DNA of 62,000 bases from Adiantum capillus-veneris (Eukaryota > Streptophyta > Polypodiopsida > Polypodiales > Pteridaceae). Below, in pieces: positions 45,430-56,865 of the stretch (its first letter is position 1; the number at the start of each line of letters is the position of its first letter). The stretch spans positions 128,588,074 through 128,650,073 of the forward strand of contig CM043962.1 in assembly GCA_014529385.2 (NCBI GenBank), written 5' to 3'. Under the pieces are notes generated by a model. That model worked only from the letters and a program-made list of their open reading frames with translations. It made no database searches and was not told the origin of the DNA. The translations under genes were made by a program, and so were the position numbers.

Positions 45430-46900
45430 TCCTTTCTTTTCTTGTGCCCTTGGACTTGTGGGTAGCTAGGCTCCCCTATCCATCGACACGTCAATCTCAA
45501 TCATCAGCACCCTAAGACGCACTATCATCTGATCCCTTTGCGTCTTCGGAATCCTCTGATGAACTTGCATCTGGTTCCCTTGGTTCGTCGGAACCCTCGG
45601 ATGTGCTACCATCTGATTCTCCAGAATCCTGTGATGAGCTGTCATTCGGTTCCCTTGATTCATTCTCTTCACTAGCAGACTCTTGCCTTGTTGAGGTGGA
45701 TAGTATCATGTCCGTAGGATAAGTCAATGAGCCGGTATGCATTCCAAATCGTTGCTTCATGTCCCATAAGTCTTTGAATAGAGTCAGACTTCTGGTTCAG
45801 AAAATAGTCGCGAATCTCTTTTGGTAATCCACAACAGAACCACTCAATCTGGTTTCTCAAAGTAATCTTCCAATGTATCTTTCTTACTCATTCTCAAGTG
45901 ATGCCAAGACGTGATGACATCTCTTTCATATGCATCTGATATCCAAGTTGACTTGAAATTTTTCTTGAATTTTAACCACGTCGCAGGTGCTTCTTTGCGT
46001 AACAACAGAGTAGACCACCATGTCTATGCAGTTCCTTTCAAGTAAGATGCCGCCCTTCGCAGCTTGGAGTATTCTGTGAACCGTCCTCCAGAGAAGGCGA
46101 CGTCAAATTGTTGTACAAACTCAAGGGCTCATTGGGTATCCTGGTAGCTTGAGAACGTCTCAAACTTGACGGCCTGACCCCCTTCCTTGAACTCCTTGGT
46201 CTTCTTGCTCATCTGGTCACTGTCACAAGAGGACGTGCTCTCCTCCTCTGAACTGCTAGATGGCCTTCCATGCCTTCTAGATTTTTTCTGCTTTTCTTGC
46301 TTTTTCTCCGCTTCTTCCGCTTTTTCTCATCCTCTCTGGAATTAGAGGACAACGAACTGTCGGAACTCTCTGAAGACAAAGAAAAATTCGAGTCATCCTC
46401 GAAACGAGCACGCTTCTTGGATATGCTTGCCACCCCGAAACTCGACTTCTGGCCCAAATAACCCGGGAAATCCACCGATTTCCTCCTCTCTCAAGATTGC
46501 TTCAATCCTTTCATTATCTGGTTATCACCTGGTCAAGAGTGCTTCAAGCCTTTCATTATCTGGTTATCACCTGGTCAACAGTTCTGTCCAGCTCATCCTA
46601 CGAGTACAGCTTCCGCTTTTCTGCACTCGTCTGTCCTTTCAGCTTTCCTCCTGACCTGAGAGGAGAATTAATGGCTTCTCGCCATCTCGAGTAAATCTCA
46701 TCAATCGGGTAATTCTTCAAGTGTTTCGCAAATCTCAGGTCTTTGGAGTACTTGATCAATCTTTTCACACATGTGTCAACCTTCACTTGACGCTTGTACG
46801 GAGGCTCTGCCAAACTTCTCCGTCAAATATTTGTCCAAATCTTCATTCTTTTCTTCAGTTTGCCAAATTTCAACTTTTCTTCACCCTTCCGCCTCTCCCC
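45430..46900 (-). pseudogene. Ty3/gypsy gag (long, acidic C-terminus), degenerate
   Basis: Minus strand. N-terminal part: DTCVKRLIKYSKDLRFAKHL and YPIDEIYSRWREA. Middle: EFKEGGQAVKFETFSSYQDT, SKLRRAASYLKGTA, TWWSTLLLRKEAPATWLKFK (retrotransposon gag core) and DVITSWHHLRM. C-terminal part: a serine/glutamate-rich tail (DSSSQDSGESDG) ending near IEIDVSMDRGA. A 43-bp tandem duplication sits at about 46496-46580. Multiple stops. The zinc knuckle is not seen, being lost at the deletion junction. Confidence 0.75.
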
Positions 46901-47136
46901 CCCGAGAGATGTTATCTTTGTCAACTTCTCCGCGAGAACCCATGTGTAATATGGGGTTCTTTATGGCTTACGCCCTGTAAGACAGAGCGATGAAGACAGG
47001 GAGCGCGCCTGATGCGCGATGGACAAAGAGTGCGAGTGGCTAGTAAGTCCGGGGTTAGGACACGAAGATTCTTTCACAAAAACCTGCGTGTGTTGCAAAA
47101 AGGATCAGATCCTTCGTAGAAGAAGAATCTTTTTGA

Positions 47137-47148
47137 GCTCTGATACCA
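47137..47148 (-). other. Primer binding site, initiator tRNA-Met (minus element)
   Basis: Plus-strand GCTCTGATACCA is the complement of TGGTATCAGAGC, one base from the LTR edge at 47150. Confidence 0.9.
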
Positions 47149-47149
47149 C

Positions 47150-47669
47150 TGTAACAGGCTTGGACACTCCAAGCAAGAAATCAATAGCAACACACGAACA
47201 GAAACTTCAAAATAGATGAACTTTAATAGAGAGAGAGAGTCGACATGGCACGGGGGAGTTCCGCGCCCAGAAGCATTGGCCCCAAAAGACTGGCGCCCCT
47301 TTTGGTATTTCATTATTTATTGATCACAACAAGGTACAACTCCCAAGGGTCTCTACTCTCAGACTCTGCGTCTAGATGCTATGTAGAGTGAGGCCCCAAC
47401 GGCTCTTTTATTCTTACAAGGGATGCCCCAAAAGCAATCAGATCGAAAGCACTTTCCCCCAAACACATCTGCTCTCAAAGGCTAGCACTAGGGGCTCCCA
47501 AAAGCAGCCAACGTAATTTCCAGAAGTCTGTACAGCCTGCCATGTCAGCACAGCAGCGCAAAATTCAGAAAAACCGTACAATCTTGCCACATCACCATCC
47601 GTACGGACTGTAACATCAGCATGTCAACGCATTTTACGGAAATTTTCCTCAAATATCAGAAATTTTGCA
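47150..47669 (-). repeat. 5' LTR of the minus-strand deletion derivative
   Basis: Plus coordinates start TGTAACAGGCTTGGACACTC, contain GACTGGCGCCCCTTTTGGTA, and end AAATTTTGCA (or three bases later at GACA). Immediately to the right the plus-strand RT/RNase H reading resumes. Confidence 0.8.
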
Positions 47670-47674
47670 GACAT

Positions 47675-49217
47675 AGCATCGCCTCTTCACGCATTGCAAA
47701 AGAAAGAGGTCACTTTCAGATGGACCCAAAAAGAGATTTCAGCTTTTAGTCTCTTAAAGGAAAAGTTGACTTCAGATCCAGTTATTGTTTTGCCAGATCT
47801 TAGGAAGTCATTTGTGGTCGAGTGTGACGCGTGTGGCAGTAGCATCGGAACAGTGCTAATGCAAGACGGACGGGTAGTAGCTTATGAAAGCCGAATTTTG
47901 CAAGGGCCAGAGAGGACTATGCAAGTCTATGAGAAAGAGCTCTTGGCCGTGATTCATGCGCTTTCTAGCTGGAAGCACTACCTCTTAGGTGCTGATTTTG
48001 TTGTCCAAACAGATTATCAGACCTTGCGATACTTCTTGACACAGTCAAAGTTATCCAAAAAGCATATGCGATGGGCAAACATTCTTTCCATGTTCCACTT
48101 CCAGATTATGCACGTGGAAGGCAAGAAGAATGTTGTGGCTGATGCGTTATCAAGAAAGCCACAAATTTCAGCTGTGTCAATTCCTTATCATCATGAGTTA
48201 GATAACATAAAGGAACAGTATACTGCTGATGAAGATTTTGCAAGGATCTTTGAACAGTTACTAGAGGGGCAACATCACGAGCACTACCTCCTCAGAGATG
48301 GTTTTATGATGATGCATGGCAGACTTTGTGTCACTAGGCCATTGCGACATAAGGTCATGGAAGAGAGTCATGTCCCACCGTATGCAAGGCATCGTGGCAT
48401 TGATGCAACAATTAAAGCGGTAGAGACGTTCTTCTATTGGCCTACCTTGAGGAGAGATGTGGATGCCTTTGTGCGAGCATGCATAGTTTGCCAAAAGGTC
48501 AAGTTTGACAGGCAAAAGGCACCAGGGTTGTTACAACCACTGCCAATTCCGGATAAGCCATGGGAAAGCATTGCTATGGACTTTATCTTTGATCTTCCAA
48601 GGACGCCAACAGGGAGTGATGGTATATGGACCATTATCTGCAGGTTCAGCAAGCAGGCCCATTTTATCCCTGTCAGGAAGAAGATAAAATCTGATCAGAT
48701 GGCACGCTTGTTCATGTACAATGTGTTTAAGTACCATGGTATGCCACAATCAATTATCAGTGATCGTGATCCTCGCATGACCAGTTTGTTCTGGAGAGGA
48801 TTGTTTGAGAACATGGGTACTACGCTCAAGTTCTCGTCTTCGTTTCATCCACAAACTGATGGACAGTCAGAAGAGGCTAATTCTATTGTCTTAGATCTGC
48901 TGAAATGCTATGTGTCAGATAATAAGGGCAAGTGGGAACAGTATTTGCTTTGCCTATGCTTGAGCATGCGTACAATAATACGGTGCATTCGTCTACTGGC
49001 AAAGCACCTTTTGAGATTGTTCAAGGCGGCAAAAAGGTTCCTCCCATTTTGCATACAAAGGACAAGATCTTTGAGGCAGATCGATATGTTGAGAACATGG
49101 ATGAGATGTATAAGAAGATTAAAGTTGCCTTGGAGAAGACTCAGGCAAAACAGAAAAAGGCTGTTGATCGTCACCGTCGTGAACTGTTACTATCACCTGG
49201 TGATTGGGTTCTCTTAA
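47675..49217 (+). pseudogene. Chromovirus pol: RT end, RNase H, integrase (long open frame)
   Basis: The longest open frame in the window (507 codons from ATG 47694). It opens mid-RT with ASPLHAL then KKEVTFRWTQKEISAF. RNase H: VECDACGSS (Asp45 of this reading), YEKELLAVI (Glu80/82), QTDYQTL (Asp107), VADALSRK (Asp150). Integrase: H226-H233-C263-C266 zinc module, then Asp296 (AMDFIFDLP), Asp357 (ISDRDPRMTS) and Glu393 (DGQSEEANS), a D,D35E triad. A frameshift near 48940 moves the C-terminal part to the next frame. Catalytic sites look intact, so this copy is younger than most neighbours, but it has lost gag, protease and most of RT. Confidence 0.95.
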
Positions 49218-49729
49218 GGTTCGAAAAGGCAAGGTTGAAGAAGATGAAGGGCAAGGAACGGCTGTTTCCTAAGCTCAGCATGCGTTACTATGGGCCTTTT
49301 CAAGTGCTTGACAAGATCAGCGATGTGGCTTACAGGCTGAAATTGCCTGATGCATGGAAGATTCATAATGCGTTTCACGTGAGTCTTCTAAGACGCTTCG
49401 TGGGTGATGTGCCAGAAGATATGCCAGTTGAGGATCAGCCAAAAGTTGAGGAACTTGATGAGATCCTGGTACCTGAGCAAGTTTTGGCACTTAAGGACAG
49501 AAAAGTTAAAGGACAAGTTGCAAGACGCTATTTGGTGAAGTTCAAGAACTATCCACCTATGGATGCAAAGTGGATGGAAGAGCATGAGCTGTCAAAGTCA
49601 CCAAATGTATTGCAGCTTTACCTTGAAGCCTTTGGGTTACAGCCTACTTATGCCCCAACCCAACGTGTGCAAAGGAGGGGTAATGATAGAGCTAGTACAT
49701 CAAATGTACATATGAATTCAGTGCCATAG
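48932..49729 (+). pseudogene. Chromovirus integrase C-terminus and chromodomain
   Basis: Continues the preceding pol in the +1/-1 frame: LPMLEHAYNNTVHSSTGKAP, FEADRYVENMDEMYKKI, DWVLLRFEKARLKKMKG, LSMRYYGPFQVLDKISDVAY, IHNAFHVSLLRRFVGD, then the chromodomain ILVPEQVLALKDRKVKGQ, RRYLVKFKNYPPMDAKWMEE and LQLYLEAFGL, ending at the stop 49727-49729. Aromatic residues of the chromodomain cage are partly present (Y, W). Confidence 0.93.
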
Positions 49730-49887
49730 ATGGAAATGGCAAAAGTATGAAGGCCTCATTAAGTCATTTGTATCTATGTATGTTATGACCTTTCTTGCGG
49801 ATACATGCGATGATAAAAGAGTGTTGATAGCACAAGATCATCAGTGGCGTGTATTTATGGTATGCAATCGAGGACGTTTGCGATTTC

Positions 49888-49899
49888 AAGAGCGGGGTA
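49888..49899 (+). other. Polypurine tract
   Basis: CAAGAGCGGGGTA immediately before the TG of the 3' LTR. Equivalent tracts (CAAGAGGGGGGTA on the minus strand) flank the LTRs at 54779 and 60153. Confidence 0.75.
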
Positions 49900-51345
49900 T
49901 GTCACGAGGACGTGGCAGTTATTAACCATGTCACAGAGATGTGGCAACTGCTAACCTTGGTTGTTGGTTTCTTTCCAATGGGGTTTATTTTATTTGTTTT
50001 GAGACCCTCTTTTTGAAGTAGCAAACGGTCGGACATTGTATGGCCAATGTGAACGGTAGATTCACCCGCAGACGGGAAGTGGTCGGCACTGGAATTCGTA
50101 TGGTAAGAGGATGTCTAGGCTCAGAGCAAGATCATATAGGTCCCCCTCGTCGCACTTAGCAAGTTGGTGGATACTAGGAAGTGAACTCAATTAAGGCGTA
50201 AAGTCAAGGTGGGACTACCAACAAAAAGTATCCGACAGTTGGGCCACATTGCACTTTTGGATGCGGTCCCAATGAGGATAGATGGTCAGAAGACCAGTGG
50301 GAGCCCAACGGAAGTATCTCCTAAAATTTAGGGAACTGCTATTTTGGGCCGTGAAATGTGTTCGCGTCATTACCTCCGGTATGACTAGGGGAACATTTTA
50401 TAACTCTGCCGCGAAGTCAACTGACGCGTCGGTTGGGATATTTTTAAGCGGCGAACCCGAAACGGGAAAATGCTTGTAAATGCGCCAAGTGTCACATTTT
50501 CAGGGACTTACCTCTTCCAGAAAAATGGGCGCTGAATTTTTAAGTTGGGATGAGCCTCCTTTTGCATTTGTCACACGTTAAGAGCTATGGAGTGCTTCCT
50601 TTCCCTCTCATGTACAGTGTGGTGCTAGGAGTGATGCCCTGCACACTACACACTGCTCTCTCTCTCCCCTACGTGCAGTTATGTGATGCCCCACAAGAGG
50701 GCTACTCATTTGACTGATGTACAGTTGTGTGGGTTCATGCTTTTGTGCTGAGGCAAGAGCCTCCTTGAGCAGGAACAGGGGTAGCTAACTGCTGCTCCAA
50801 AGCAGGCACTGGTGAGGGTCATAACCTCACCGTACAGGTGCAAAATCAGCGCTATGTATGCGCTGTAATTTCACTGTTTTTCAGCCATATAGACGCCAGG
50901 ACCATTGGGAATCGTGCCCCACTGGCAGAGGACAGTTAGGGGACTGTTTGGAGCTGAAAACAGGGCAAAAACCAGTAAATACAGCGTGATGAATTTACTG
51001 TTTTTGGACAGGAATCAGAGGGTATTGGACAGGAATCAGAGGGTATACGCTAGTGCAAGTGAGTTCTATCAGGGGAATTGGTTTCGCGCAAGTTTTGGGG
51101 TTGTTATGGTGCCGAAATTTGGCCAAAGCAAATGGTATCTAGGTGGATACACGTGAAGGATTCCCAGGACCTTACCTTGTAATTTACCCTCCTAAAGAAT
51201 AAAGAAATACCGAAAGGGGCGCCAATTTTGGGGCCTACAGGTTGTCGGTGTCTGCTCGGGGCATTCGAGCTCCGAGCCGTGTGTGTATTCAAGTGTTAAT
51301 TCCTGTCGCACGTTCTCTTTGCAAAGTGCTCTGTGTGTGTGTCTA
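49900..51345 (+). repeat. 3' LTR of the plus-strand chromovirus (right end approximate)
   Basis: Starts TGTCACGAGGACGTGGCAG. Contains AATAAAGAAATACCGAAAGG followed by GGGCGCCAATTTTGG (about 51198-51235), the family core. It contains a tandem pair of 21 bases (GGACAGGAATCAGAGGGTAT) near 51008-51048. The right boundary is not fixed because the 5' LTR is absent. No gene inside. Confidence 0.65.
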
Positions 51346-52030
51346 AAGTAAAGAATTTCGGGTGAAAGCCAACGCCTACCGCCCTACGGGCCGGTTTCAG
51401 TTTTTTCAGTATTCCTCTCACCGAGACGGTGAGCGGTTTTGTGGCCGGCAACCTGTAGCAAGCTACAGTGTCACTGTCACAGGACACAGTCAGTACAGTT
51501 GGTCTAGGTTGGTTCACACTGGACGGACCCTCTGGACCCTCTGGCCTAGGAGTGACACGTGGCAGGGCAGTTACCGACGATGGTCTAGTGGACCTCGTGG
51601 CCAGGTCACCACATGGCTGACATTTATGAGCCGTTGGTGGCTCTTTATGGTGGTACATATGAGTAGTAAGGGTTGGTCATCGGGATCATCATCTTCACCT
51701 CTGGTCCAGCGACGCAGTTGTCTAGAGTGAGTCTTTACACAGAGCACGTCTGCACCATCCCGGCACATCTGAGCCTCGACACCCCCAATGTACCTAAGAG
51801 TCCTGGGCTGGAGCTGAGTGTGCTGCCACACCCGAGTCTGTATCAGTCTTTGAGATAGTCGTCATATGTTCTCGTTTGTTGTTGTGTCTTTGCGAGCTCT
51901 GTTGACGTCTACTGTTTCCTTTTTGTTCAGTCTGTTTGAGGGAGATTCAATCTGTTTGAGTGAAATTGTCACGCACATTGCACTGAGGACCACCCACTGT
52001 AGAGAGCACGACACGTTATCCGCGCTACAT
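51346..52030. other. No gene recognised
   Basis: GC-richer than its surroundings. Overlapping frames on both strands (51296-51831) lack known domains. Confidence 0.4.
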
Positions 52031-52039
52031 GCCCATGAC

Positions 52040-52715
52040 CAAATTATCTGATGGACCTAGTTGACCTTTCTCTTCTTTTCTTGTGCTTTTGTGACCTGTT
52101 GGTAGCCCTGCTGGCCTCCGTGTCCACTAGCACCTCAATCTGAATCGTCGTAATACTTTGATGAACCATCAACTGATTCCCTTGCTTCGTTGGAACCCTC
52201 GGATGCACCATCAGCTGATTCCCTTACTTCTTCGGAATTCTCTGATGAACTTTCATCCACTTCCCTTGGTTCTTTCTTTTCCTTGAAAGACTCTTGCCTT
52301 GTTGAGGTGGACACTGGCTTGTCCATAGGATACGTCAATAAGCCGGCATGCATACCAAAGCCTTGGCATGTCCCATAAGTCTCTAAATGGAATCAAACTT
52401 CTCTTGCATACAATACCGTCGAATCTCTTTTGGTAAACCATAGCAGAACCACTCAATATGGTCCTTCAAAGTGATCATCCAAAACAAGGACACTAGCAAA
52501 TAGGTATCCCAAAACCTCTGGCAATAGTCATCCAAAATCTCTTCCTTATTCATTCTCAGATGATGCCAAGCCGTGATGACATCTTCTTCATATCCTTCTA
52601 TTAACCGGGCAGAAGTGAAAACTCTCCAATTTTATCCACTTCTTAGGTGCTTCTCTGCGCAACAACAGAGTAGACCACCATGTCTGTGCATTTCCTTTCA
52701 AGTAAGATGGGCGCT
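52040..52715 (-). pseudogene. Ty3/gypsy gag core and acidic tail (second minus element)
   Basis: Minus strand: SYLKGNAQTWWSTLLLRREA and PKKWIKLE (gag core) and, after shifts, VSTSTRQESFKEKKEPREVD and SSENSEEVRESADG, homologous to the acidic tail at 45512-45760. It breaks off near 52040 at the same point where the 45.4-kb element switches to integrase. Confidence 0.7.
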
Positions 52716-53380
52716 CGGTCCCGTCCATGAGCTGTTCAGCGACTCCCTCATCACTCCTCCTACAAATAACCTAAAAAGGTCTGGGCCATGAGTTGTTCAA
52801 CGACGCCCTTATCACTCCTCCCGCAAGTAACCTAAAAAGGGCCAGGCCATGAGATATAGAGGTCTTTTACAACCAAACGCTCCAAACAATTCAAATCGAC
52901 ACCAAGAGAAGTTTAAAACAGATACCATCCATTTCAAACAAATTCCAAATAGGATCACTAAACAAGTTCTCCAACAACATTTAGAAAACTGGCAAATCAA
53001 ACTGAAAAAGCATTCTCGACATTAGTCGAGCTCGAAAAGACGACTGGCTTTCCATTCTGAGACTTGCACCAAAAATTAGGGTTAGGTTTCTTCTAGAAAT
53101 TTGTAGCCAACCGCAGCATGGTCCATAAGCTCTTCTCGGTTCGAGAAGACACACTTGCTGAGAGATGTCCAAAAATTTCAAGTCATAATCTGCCAGGGTT
53201 TCCGTGGCAAGCATTCCAAGATACCCCACTCTGCTAGAAGCTGCACTCGGAAGAAAGATGTCAAAAGGCATGTAACTTCGGGTAAAAAAATTCTTGAAAG
53301 CTTGCCAAGTCCTTGGAGTGTGCGGCCTGGTAGCTATAGACTTTCACCACTGCATGGCACTGCTTCTGAGAAAAACAATG
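52716..53380. other. Unassigned insert within the second gag element, with a 62-bp tandem pair
   Basis: The segment separates gag core (left) from the leader (right) and is absent from the related element at 45-47 kb. A tandem pair with unit CCATGAGYTGTTCARCGAC starts at about 52724 and 52786. A 96-codon minus-strand frame (52981-53271) contains VGYLGMLATETLADYDLKFL but no domain I recognise. Confidence 0.45.
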
Positions 53381-53578
53381 GCTTATGCCCCGTAAGACAG
53401 AGCGATGAAGACGGGAGCATGTCCGATGCGCGATAAAGTAAGGGCGGGAGTGTCTAGTAAGTCCGGGCAGGGACGCGAAGATTCTTTGATAAAAACTTTT
53501 GTAGACTTTGAAAGCACCATCTTGCTATGTCTGCTCTTTGATAGGACCAGTATGCTTTCAGAAAAGCACACGCTTGAA

Positions 53579-53590
53579 GCTCTGATAACA
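53579..53590 (-). other. Primer binding site, initiator tRNA-Met, one base mutated
   Basis: Plus-strand GCTCTGATAACA (expected GCTCTGATACCA), next to the LTR start TGTAACGAGACGCG at 53592. Confidence 0.8.
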
Positions 53591-54022
53591 CTGTAACGAG
53601 ACGCGCACCACATGCCAACGGAAAAGAACAGAGTGAACAACTTTAAGCACTTCAAATAACAACTAAACTGAAAGAGATACGCGACACACGAGACGGGGAG
53701 TGGCGGAGTTCCAACCCAAGAGAGCACTTGCCCCAAACCCCGGCGCCCCTTTCGATATTTCTTTATATTGCTTTAACATGGTACAACTCCATGCCTCTGA
53801 TCTACATCTCCCGCCGGTAGACTTCCAGAGTGAGAGCCCATGGGTCATACTTAAAGGCCCTTGGCCTTTACAAGCGGTTACATGAAAAGCTTCAAGTTCT
53901 AAAAGCATATGGCCTTCCAAACACAACTAGCACAAAATTCGAAAATCTGCACAACTCCCGCGTTAACATACACAATTCGGGAAAGTCCATACAGGCTGCC
54001 ACGTCATCAAGTTTTCACACGA

Positions 54023-54053
<31 letters not shown>

Positions 54054-54099
54054 TGGCTTGATTTTTTATGTCTTTAGGTCACTTGGGCCCCATCCGACC

Positions 54100-54779
54100 T
54101 GTAACGGACTTGGACACTCCAAGTCTAAGAATCTACCGCGACAGCACCAAATAACCACTTCAAAACAGTTCACAGTTCACAATTTATTTGACACTCGCCC
54201 GGCGGAGTTTCGTGCCTAGAGATATTGGCCCCAAAGACTGGCGCCCATTTCGGTATTTCTTTTTGTATTAATCCGAGTTTAAAGAACAAGAGTGCGGGCA
54301 GGCGCTCACACTCAGACTGCGTCCAGATGCTCTGAGTTATGAGGCCCTACCCACGTATTTAAAGAGTACAAAGGGATGCTAAAAGCAAAGCCCCAAAAGC
54401 TTCAAAAGCTGTCCCAAAAGCTTTGAAAATAAAGCAAAAGCTTTCTCTGCTTTTCACAATCTCTCTCTCTTGAGAGGCAATAAAGCAAACAAAAGAACTC
54501 TCTCTCTCTCTTGCTTAAATAGAAATAAAGCAAAGAGGCTTCTCTCTCTCTCTTTCTCAACTTGCGTAGGAAAAGCAAGTCCAAAAGCTGAAATCAAAAA
54601 CTGCCGCCGTGCTGCCCGAAAATCACGCCGCAATTCGCGGGGGTCCGTACAGCTGCCACATGTCAGGCAACGTCAGTAAATTAGGGTTTTTGATTTTCTG
54701 CAGTTAGGGTTAGGGTTTCAACAAATTAGGGTTTTTGATTTTCCTGCAGAGCGGGCAGCCACGTCATCACTTTGTGACA
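54100..54779 (-). repeat. 3' LTR of the gag-only element, 680 bp
   Basis: TGTAACGGACTTGG...TTTGTGACA in plus coordinates. It has TATA-like TATTTAAAGAG (minus-strand TTTAAATA, about 54357), the GGCGCC core (about 54240) and TTAGGG repeats near 54680-54745. Confidence 0.9.
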
Positions 54780-55289
54780 TACCCCCCTCTTGAAAGCATT
54801 GTAATCACCCTCGATTACGCCTGCAAAACAAACAAAGGCCATAAACTATCTTAGCAGACACTGACTGTTAGTACCTACGCACTAGGAACACACATCTAGC
54901 ACATGTACCAATCGACAGTCACATCACACGACATCACAGGACATCACATGACATTCAACATTCATTCGGATCTTAGACCATGATTTATCGGCGATGTAGT
55001 TAGCAATCGCATCTAGATCCAATCGGGACCTCATAGATGCCCGATTGACTAACCCCTATTGCAGCCATGTCTATTCGAGATCAATTCAACCAAAATGCTG
55101 CAGTCATTTTGTCTATCAGTTCCTGCACTTAAAAACAAGTCAAGAACAAATCAGTTTCATATTCCGGAATTCCATTTCATAAAGTCATCCAGCAGAATAC
55201 TGTCAGCTCTCAGTATCGCTGAAGCTCCTGCTTTTTAACTGCCTTTTTTGCCACATCCCTCAGGTGCTTTAGAACTTTCTAGCCTTTCT

Positions 55290-56793
55290 TCATCATGTTC
55301 ATTCGGGGCCTTTTTAGGTCACTTCGCGGAGATATGCCCAGTTTCCCCGCATTCAAAGCACTTCCCCTCCTTTATGTAGAGAGCCCTCTCTTGAGGAGTA
55401 AGCTTGGGTGGTGCATCCTTATCTTTCTGTTCTGGGTTGCTCTTTCTCTTTCTACTTTCATTTTTCAAAGTCTGTTCGACTCTTTATGTCATGATCTCAT
55501 CTGTGGGGTAGGTCAGACTGCCAGAGTGAATGGCAAAACCCCGTTTCACATGACTCATCAACTCCTGATTGGAAGTTGACTTTTGTTCTAAGCAGTGATC
55601 TCGGATCTCTGTAGGTAGACCCAAGGTAAACCGCTCAATCTGCTCCTTGAACGAGATCTTCTTAAATGAAGAGGGGGGTAGAACAGAGCTCCAGAATCTC
55701 TCGCACAATAAGCGTCCACTGTATCCTTCTTGATCATCCAAAGAGGGTTCCAAGCAGTTTGTATATCACGTTCATATTCTGAGTCAACCAAGAAGAAATA
55801 AAAGCCTTTTGAATTTCAGCCATTTAACTGGCGCAGTCTTGCTTAATAGAAGCGTGGAGCACCAAGTTCGAGCATTTCCCTTGGAAGTAAGAGGCAGCTC
55901 TCCGAATCTTAGAGTGCTTTGAGTAATGTCCTCCGCGAAAGCGATGTCAGGCTACTGTACAAAAGACAACGCCTTCGAAGCATCTCTATATCCCGAAAAC
56001 GTGTCGAATTTAATTGACTGTCCACCTTCCTTAAACTCTCGGACTTTCTTGCTTTTGTCTTCCAGAAAGTCATACTGGTTGGCTTTATAAAAATTCTTCT
56101 TCTTTGCATAAAAGTTGTTGTCATCAGAGTCCGAATTGTCTGTAGGCGAGTCCTCAATAGAATTGTCACTCACGGAACGAGATTTAGACTTCTTTGCCTT
56201 TTTCTTGCCCTTTCGAAGCTTTGTTTCTTGCTTCGCTTTTTGCCTTTTCGGTCTTCTTCGCTCGAGTCAGATGAGCTAGAAGGACTATGAGAAGAAGAAG
56301 AAAAAGAATTGGGTACTCCTTCAAATCGAACATGCTTCTTCTGTTTCGTTGCCTTTTCAAAAGTCGTTTGACGACCCAAATAGCCCGGGAAGTCAATGCC
56401 TTTCTTCTGCTTTTTCTGTGCTTTTCAGCTTTGTTTTGCGCGTCAAAAAGCTAAGCAAGTCGTGCATCCACCACCTCTTCTAATTCCTTCTCTGTATACT
56501 TCTTGGGAACAGGAAGTTTCTTGAGAGCAGGTTTTGGGGGCGGTGGTGGTTTTCTGCCACTGCGTGTGCACCTCCTCAAGAGAGGTCTTGCTCATATATT
56601 TTGCCATTTTCGGGTCCTTGGCAAAATTAAGCATCATCTTTGTTGCATCGCCGATCAATTCTCGGTGCTCCATCTCTTGACGCTCCGCCTGAGTAGGCCA
56701 AGGCGGGCCATACTCCTTGCCTGAATTTTCATTGTGATCCCTTCCCGCATCTCTAGATGCAGAGGGAGTCGACTGATCTTTGCCTGAGGCCAT
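55290..56793 (-). pseudogene. Gag of the gag-only element, frameshifted
   Basis: Minus strand. The likely start is ATG at 56793 (MASGKDQSTPSASRDAGRDH), followed by KMMLNFAKDPKMAKYMSKTS. After shifts come a basic nuclear-type stretch (KRSKKQSFERARKRQR), SIKFDTFSGYRDASKALSF (gag core), WCSTLLL, and ISFKEQIERFTLGLPTEIRD. The zinc knuckle CFECGETGHISAK has lost its last cysteine to a stop codon. At least four frame breaks, so this copy makes no intact gag. Confidence 0.82.
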
Positions 56794-56852
56794 AAGTGCT
56801 GCGGGAAAAAAAAAATAGGGATCGGATTTCTTGTAGAAGAGAAATCGGCCGT

Positions 56853-56864
56853 GCTCTGATACCA
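56853..56864 (-). other. Primer binding site, initiator tRNA-Met (gag-only element)
   Basis: Exact complement of TGGTATCAGAGC, one base from the LTR edge at 56866. Confidence 0.93.
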
Positions 56865-56865
56865 C

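Larger units (their letters stand above)
40991..47669 (-). mobile_element. Minus-strand Ty3/gypsy deletion derivative (gag joined to integrase end)
   Basis: Read right to left: 5' LTR (47150-47669), primer site (47137-47148), gag (about 46900-45470), integrase C-terminus with chromodomain (45405-44830), 3' untranslated region, partial 3' LTR (40991-41320). Protease, RT, RNase H and the integrase core are absent between gag and the integrase end. The 3' part was enlarged by other repeats (41653-44476). GACAT occurs at 40985-40989 and 47670-47674, a possible 5-bp target duplication with a one-base irregularity on the left. On the right the sequence resumes inside a plus-strand RT reading. Confidence 0.6.

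Noticed and set aside
51296-51831. Overlapping 60-122-codon frames on both strands
   Set aside because: GC-rich stretch with open frames in several registers; no motif or codon signal favours one.
52981-53271. 96-codon minus-strand frame as a captured host exon
   Set aside because: No splice sites or homologous motif seen; kept only as an unassigned insert.
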